Source: Phycisphaerales bacterium
Lineage (GTDB): Bacteria; Planctomycetota; Phycisphaerae; SM23-33
DNA length: 7,649 nucleotides
Direction: 5' to 3'
Assembly: GCA_003171235.1 (NCBI GenBank)
Contig: PMYM01000106.1
Coordinates: 1 to 7,649, forward strand
Shown: positions 4,896 through 7,649 of the stretch, piece after piece
How positions within the stretch are numbered: position 1 is the first letter of the stretch
Layout of the letters: each line of letters begins with the position of its first letter
The notes under the pieces: model-generated
Database searches by the model: none
What the model saw: the letters and a program-made list of their open reading frames with translations, nothing else
What the model was told of the DNA's origin: nothing
Made by a program: the position numbers and the translations under genes

Positions 4896-6785
4896 ATGTG
4901 TGGACTGGCAGGCGAACTGGTTTTCTCCGGGCGGGCCGACGTGGGCGTTGCGGCGGCCATGGCCCAGCGCCTGGCCCATCGCGGGCCCGACGAGGCGGGT
5001 GAGTGGCTCAGCCCTGACGGGCGGTGCGCGATAGGTTTTCGCCGCCTGTCCATCATCGACCTGAAACTCTCGCACCAGCCCATGACCCTGGCCGGCCCCG
5101 ACGGCCGCCAGGCCACCGTCGCCTTCAACGGCGAGATTTACAACTTTCAGGACCTGCGGAAAGAGCTGGCCGCGGAAGGCTTTGCCTTCCACACCCGCGG
5201 CGACGCCGAGGTCCTGCCCGCCCTGTACCTGCGCTACGGCCAGGAGATGCTCTCGCGCCTGGAAGGCATGTTCGCCTTCGCACTCTACGACCACCACGCC
5301 GGCAAACTGATGCTGGCCCGCGACCGCCTGGGCAAAAAACCCCTCTGGTATGCCCTGCTGGCCGACCGGCTTGTCTTCGCCTCCGAGGCCAAGGCCCTGC
5401 TGGCCCACCCGGGCCTGTCGCGCCAGGCGGATTTCGCAAGCCTGAGCTACTACCTCACCCTGGGTTATGTGCCCGCCCCGCGAAGCATCTGGCAGGGCAT
5501 AATGAAGCTCGCGCCGGGGCATTTATTGTTGGTCGATTCGGGGCCATCCCAGCCGCAGCGCTATTGGTCGCCGCCGGAATTCACCCAGCCGCGCACCGCC
5601 CCGGAGGCCGTCGAACTGGTCCGCCAGACGCTCGGGCAGGCAGTTTCGCGCCGCATGCTGGCCGACGTGCCGGTGGGCGCGCTGCTGTCGGGCGGGGTGG
5701 ATTCAGCCGTCGTCACCGCCCTGATGTGCCGTGCCGCCGGGGGGGCCGGCGGGGTGAAAACCTTCACCGCCCGCTTTGCCGACCAGGCCTTCGACGAAGG
5801 CCCCCAGGCCGCCGCCCTGGCCGGCCACCTGGGCACGGACCATCACCCGCTGGAGGTCCACTGGGCCGACGCTGAGAAGCTGCTGGACCGGCTGGTCGAA
5901 CAGTACGACGAGCCGTTTGCCGATTCCTCCGCCCTGCCGACTTATCTCATCTGCCAGGCCGCCCGGCAGCACGTGAAGGTGGCCCTGACCGGCGACGGGG
6001 GCGACGAGTCCTTCGCCGGCTACGACCGCTACCGGGCGATGGAACTGGGCCAGCGACTTGGGCCGGGCAAGTACCTGCTGACCCGCCTGGCCGGCAGTTT
6101 CGCCGACGCCTTCGCCCCCCACGACGAACGCAACCGCCTCCGCCGGCTGGCCCGCTTCGCCGCCGCCCTGGACCTGCCCCCCGCCCGGCGCTACCTGCAC
6201 TATCGCCGGCTGTTCGACCCGGCCTGGATCCACGCCTTGCTGGAGCGCGACCTGCTCGAACAGGCCCAGGTTGAGGCCGTCGAGGGGTGGTTCTGCGAGC
6301 TGTACGAGGTAGGCGAATACGACAGCGAGATCGCCCTGGCCCAGCGGCACGACCTGCTGAGCTATCTGCCCGATGACCTCTTGGTCAAGACCGACATCGC
6401 CTCCATGGCCAACGGCCTGGAGGTCCGCTGCCCCATGCTCGACCGGGCGGCGGTGGAACTGGGCCTGTCGCTGCCGGGGCAGTTCAAGTTCGCCGGGCGG
6501 CATGGCAAGGCCATCCTCCGCCAGGCATTCTCCGACCTGCTGCCGGAGGAGGTTTTCACCCGGCCCAAACGCGGCTTCGGCGTGCCGTTGGACGATTGGC
6601 TGCGCGGGCCGCTGCTGCCCCTGCTGCGGCGGACGCTGTTGGACGGCGCCCTGGTCTCCCGCGGCTGGCTGGTGTATGGCCAGATGGAAAAACTCATCCA
6701 ACAGCATCTCGCGCGTAAGGCTGACCACCGGCATAGACTCTGGGCGTTGCTATGGTTGGGACGATGGTTGGAGAGGCAGCCTTAG
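4896..6785 (+). CDS. asnB: Asparagine synthetase, glutamine-hydrolysing
   Basis: Makes asparagine from aspartate, glutamine and ATP in the cytoplasm. The 629 residues have two domains. The N-terminal glutaminase starts with MCGLAGE, so Cys2 is the nucleophile exposed after Met removal; this fixes the start at ATG 4896 rather than the in-frame TTG at 4881. It contains RRLSIIDL (49-56), FNGEIYNF (77-84) and RGDAEVL (101-107). The synthetase domain has the ATP pyrophosphatase loop LLSGGVDSAVV (263-273), TGDGGDESFAGYDRY (365-379), VKTDIASMANGLEVRCPMLD (497-516) and RPKRGFGVPLDDWLRG (556-571). The length and C-terminal region suit the large AsnB family, which also includes enzymes that amidate sugars or exopolysaccharide precursors. 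No polysaccharide genes are visible here, so asparagine synthesis is the simplest reading. Divergent from the toxin-antitoxin operon; the stop abuts a heptad repeat. Confidence 0.95.
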   Translation: MCGLAGELVFSGRADVGVAAAMAQRLAHRGPDEAGEWLSPDGRCAIGFRRLSIIDLKLSHQPMTLAGPDGRQATVAFNGEIYNFQDLRKELAAEGFAFHTRGDAEVLPALYLRYGQEMLSRLEGMFAFALYDHHAGKLMLARDRLGKKPLWYALLADRLVFASEAKALLAHPGLSRQADFASLSYYLTLGYVPAPRSIWQGIMKLAPGHLLLVDSGPSQPQRYWSPPEFTQPRTAPEAVELVRQTLGQAVSRRMLADVPVGALLSGGVDSAVVTALMCRAAGGAGGVKTFTARFADQAFDEGPQAAALAGHLGTDHHPLEVHWADAEKLLDRLVEQYDEPFADSSALPTYLICQAARQHVKVALTGDGGDESFAGYDRYRAMELGQRLGPGKYLLTRLAGSFADAFAPHDERNRLRRLARFAAALDLPPARRYLHYRRLFDPAWIHALLERDLLEQAQVEAVEGWFCELYEVGEYDSEIALAQRHDLLSYLPDDLLVKTDIASMANGLEVRCPMLDRAAVELGLSLPGQFKFAGRHGKAILRQAFSDLLPEEVFTRPKRGFGVPLDDWLRGPLLPLLRRTLLDGALVSRGWLVYGQMEKLIQQHLARKADHRHRLWALLWLGRWLERQP

Positions 6786-6830
6786 GATTTTCGATTTGCG
6801 ATGTTCGATTTACGATTTTCGAATTACGAA
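6786..6830. repeat. Six-unit 7-bp tandem repeat (GATTTTC type) between convergent genes
   Basis: Units in order are GATTTTC (6786), GATTTGC (6793), GATGTTC (6800), GATTTAC (6807), GATTTTC (6814), GAATTAC (6821), then GAA. The repeat starts at the base after the asnB TAG, fills the whole 38-base gap, and supplies the TAA stop and last Ser codon of the opposing hypothetical gene. Direct heptads, without the long hairpin of the AAAGCTG family. A shorter inverted copy lies at 7453-7473. Confidence 0.88.
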
Positions 6831-7339
6831 GCCAGAGGCAATGTCGTGGCTGGTGAGGTAGTCGCAGATGGTTGCCACTCAACCTTAGGTCTCCACCGGC
6901 GGTAATACTTCGGGAGGACTTCAAGTGTTCTTAGGAAAGGGACGATTGTGGGGTCTTTGGGCGCTATCTCAACCGAATATATGGTCTCTTCGTCAAACCC
7001 AAAGCCGCGGCTCAGACCGACTTTAACCCGGCCTCGCGGTTCTTCCAATTGAAGAGCCTTTGCTGCATCAGGTTCAGTTGCTGCCCTTTGGGTACTGTGT
7101 TCCCACAATGCAATCAGATCGCTGTTCCGCCAAAGCCACCCATGCAGTTCCCACACTGCCAGAGTTTCTTCCTCAGGCGTTTTCGCGTCCCGCAAGGCGT
7201 CAAGTAGGACTATCCCATCCCGCTTTACCCGCTCCATGGATCCTTGCCTTTGACCCTTTATGTAGTATCGCTGAGCAACCAAGGCACAGATCACCGATGC
7301 AACGAGAAGCAATATCGTTGTAATCAGCATTCGCCTCAT
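6824..7339 (-). CDS. Hypothetical membrane-anchored protein
   Basis: 171 residues from ATG 7337-7339. The N-terminus MRRMLITTILLLVASVICAL is a single membrane segment or uncleaved signal anchor, followed by a basic stretch (QRYYIKGQRQ). The rest is soluble and presumably outside the membrane: a helical part with TPEEETLAVWELHGWLWRNS, then a part that looks beta-rich (RGRVKVGLSRGFGFDEETIY), and a Ser/Thr/Pro/Ala-rich tail. No family is recognised. ATG 7361-7363 and GTG 7367-7369 are in-frame alternatives. I prefer 7339 because the peptide begins there like a standard signal anchor and GGGGCGACAGTA just upstream gives a passable ribosome site. The stop lies inside the heptad repeat shared with the end of asnB, so the tail may have been altered by the repeat. 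It looks like a real but lineage-restricted gene. Confidence 0.65.
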   Translation of the reverse strand: MRRMLITTILLLVASVICALVAQRYYIKGQRQGSMERVKRDGIVLLDALRDAKTPEEETLAVWELHGWLWRNSDLIALWEHSTQRAATEPDAAKALQLEEPRGRVKVGLSRGFGFDEETIYSVEIAPKDPTIVPFLRTLEVLPKYYRRWRPKVEWQPSATTSPATTLPLAS

Positions 7340-7452
7340 TACTGTCGCCCCATTCTCGGCCATGGGCACCGAAAAGTCCCAACCAAGAAGTTAAGTAACC
7401 TGAATTTCAAAGTTCTCAAACAGTGAAAATGCAACTGCGCCGTGGCCGGTCC

Positions 7453-7473
7453 GCAAATCGAAAATCGAACATC
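7453..7473. repeat. Three-unit inverted copy of the GATTTTC-type heptad
   Basis: On the + strand GCAAATC (7453-7459), GAAAATC (7460-7466), GAACATC (7467-7473). On the other strand these are GATTTGC, GATTTTC and GATGTTC, three units also present at 6786-6806. It ends exactly on a unit boundary, followed by AGTACTGTCCGG, the presumed end of an insertion sequence. Together with 6786-6830 it brackets the hypothetical gene in inverted orientation. Confidence 0.8.
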
Positions 7474-7649
7474 AGTACTGTCCGGTTAACTTTCTGCCAA
7501 CATGAAGTAGAGGCCCAATTTTACAGGGTCACGTGCCTCTGATGGTCGTAATCGATTTGAATTTGGATTCTCCCTTCGGCCATGCTTTCCCACCAGGAGG
7601 CATGGCCTATGAACCTTGGAAGGATCATCTTTGCCCAGTTGATGGACTT
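7474..7649 (+). mobile_element. Left end of an IS4-like insertion sequence (continues past right edge)
   Basis: The stretch from AGTACTGTCCGGTTAACTTT onward lacks the composition of the neighbouring gene and leads into a transposase start. The boundary at 7474 is inferred because the heptad repeat stops there. The inverted end repeat cannot be confirmed, since the right end lies outside. Within the leader, AGAGGC (7509-7514) and GCCTCT (7535-7540) can pair, as in insertion-sequence leaders that block read-through transcription. Confidence 0.5.
7609..7649 (+). CDS. IS4-like transposase (DUF4372 type), first 13 codons
   Basis: ATG at 7609-7611 is preceded at eight bases by a perfect AGGAGG (7595-7600), the best ribosome site in the window. 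The peptide MNLGRIIFAQLMD matches my memory of the conserved N-terminus of IS4-family transposases with the DUF4372 domain (M...K.IF.Q.MDF). Only 13 codons are visible, so the call rests on that resemblance and on the upstream context. The catalytic domain is outside. The alternative ATG at 7602 is in another frame and poorly spaced from the ribosome site. Confidence 0.6.
   Translation, partial: MNLGRIIFAQLMD

Noticed and set aside
4725..5522. 265-codon - strand frame crossing the toxin-antitoxin promoter and the asnB start
   Set aside because: Antisense of asnB; Gly/Gln/Val-rich, and it covers promoter sequence.
5024..5875. 283-codon + strand frame inside asnB
   Set aside because: Shifted frame of asnB; Arg/Pro/Gly-rich, no motif.
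5703..6734. 343-codon - strand frame inside asnB
   Set aside because: Antisense of the conserved synthetase domain; Gln/Val/Gly-rich without domain features.
1..7649. Composite transposon or phage-borne island carrying all genes
   Set aside because: The two transposase fragments are of different families and the cargo includes single-copy housekeeping genes; no integrase, attachment site or phage gene is seen.

Overview
The window is about 7.6 kb of GC-rich bacterial chromosome, most likely from a member of the Planctomycetota (Phycisphaerae-like) or a related PVC-type lineage. This lineage call is inference. It rests on three things: the unusual signal peptidase I, which carries a zinc-ribbon-like insert and a long extra domain; the weak or absent Shine-Dalgarno sites before several genes; and the short-unit tandem repeats filling the spaces between genes. 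No rRNA, tRNA or CRISPR array was seen.

Layout from left to right: (1) the 5' end of an IS630-type transposase running off the left edge (- strand); (2) lepB, an oversized signal peptidase I (-), flanked on both sides by hairpins built of 7-bp AAAGCTG units; (3) pyrE, orotate phosphoribosyltransferase (+), divergent from lepB, with a TATAAT box placed so close to the start that the mRNA is probably leaderless, and another heptad hairpin at its stop; (4) a gene-free convergent spacer holding a perfect 30-bp inverted repeat; (5) four - strand genes which in transcription order are an AbrB/MazE-type antitoxin, a Doc/Fic toxin, a dUTPase-2/MazG-like nucleotide pyrophosphatase and a small lipoprotein; the first two form a toxin-antitoxin operon with a near-consensus promoter and a palindromic operator; (6) asnB, a glutamine-dependent asparagine synthetase (+), again apparently leaderless; (7) a small hypothetical membrane-anchored protein (-), convergent with asnB, the whole gap between the two stops being six GATTTTC-type heptads; (8) the left end of an IS4-like element (+) whose first recognisable bases follow directly after another, inverted GATTTTC-type heptad run and whose transposase start codon is 41 bases from the right edge.

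The housekeeping genes (lepB, pyrE, asnB) do not form a pathway together. pyrE serves pyrimidine synthesis, asnB makes asparagine or amidates a related substrate, and lepB processes exported proteins, which would include exports such as the hypothetical anchored protein if it is cleaved. The lipoprotein would use the separate signal peptidase II. The toxin-antitoxin pair and the two outward-facing transposase fragments mark the window as an accessory-prone segment.

The most unusual signal is the set of short-period repeats (two 7-bp families, one 9-bp family and one long palindrome). They occupy nearly all intergenic space, begin within a few bases of stop codons, and in three places form long hairpins whose arms match each other better than they match other copies. 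The second is the architecture of LepB.
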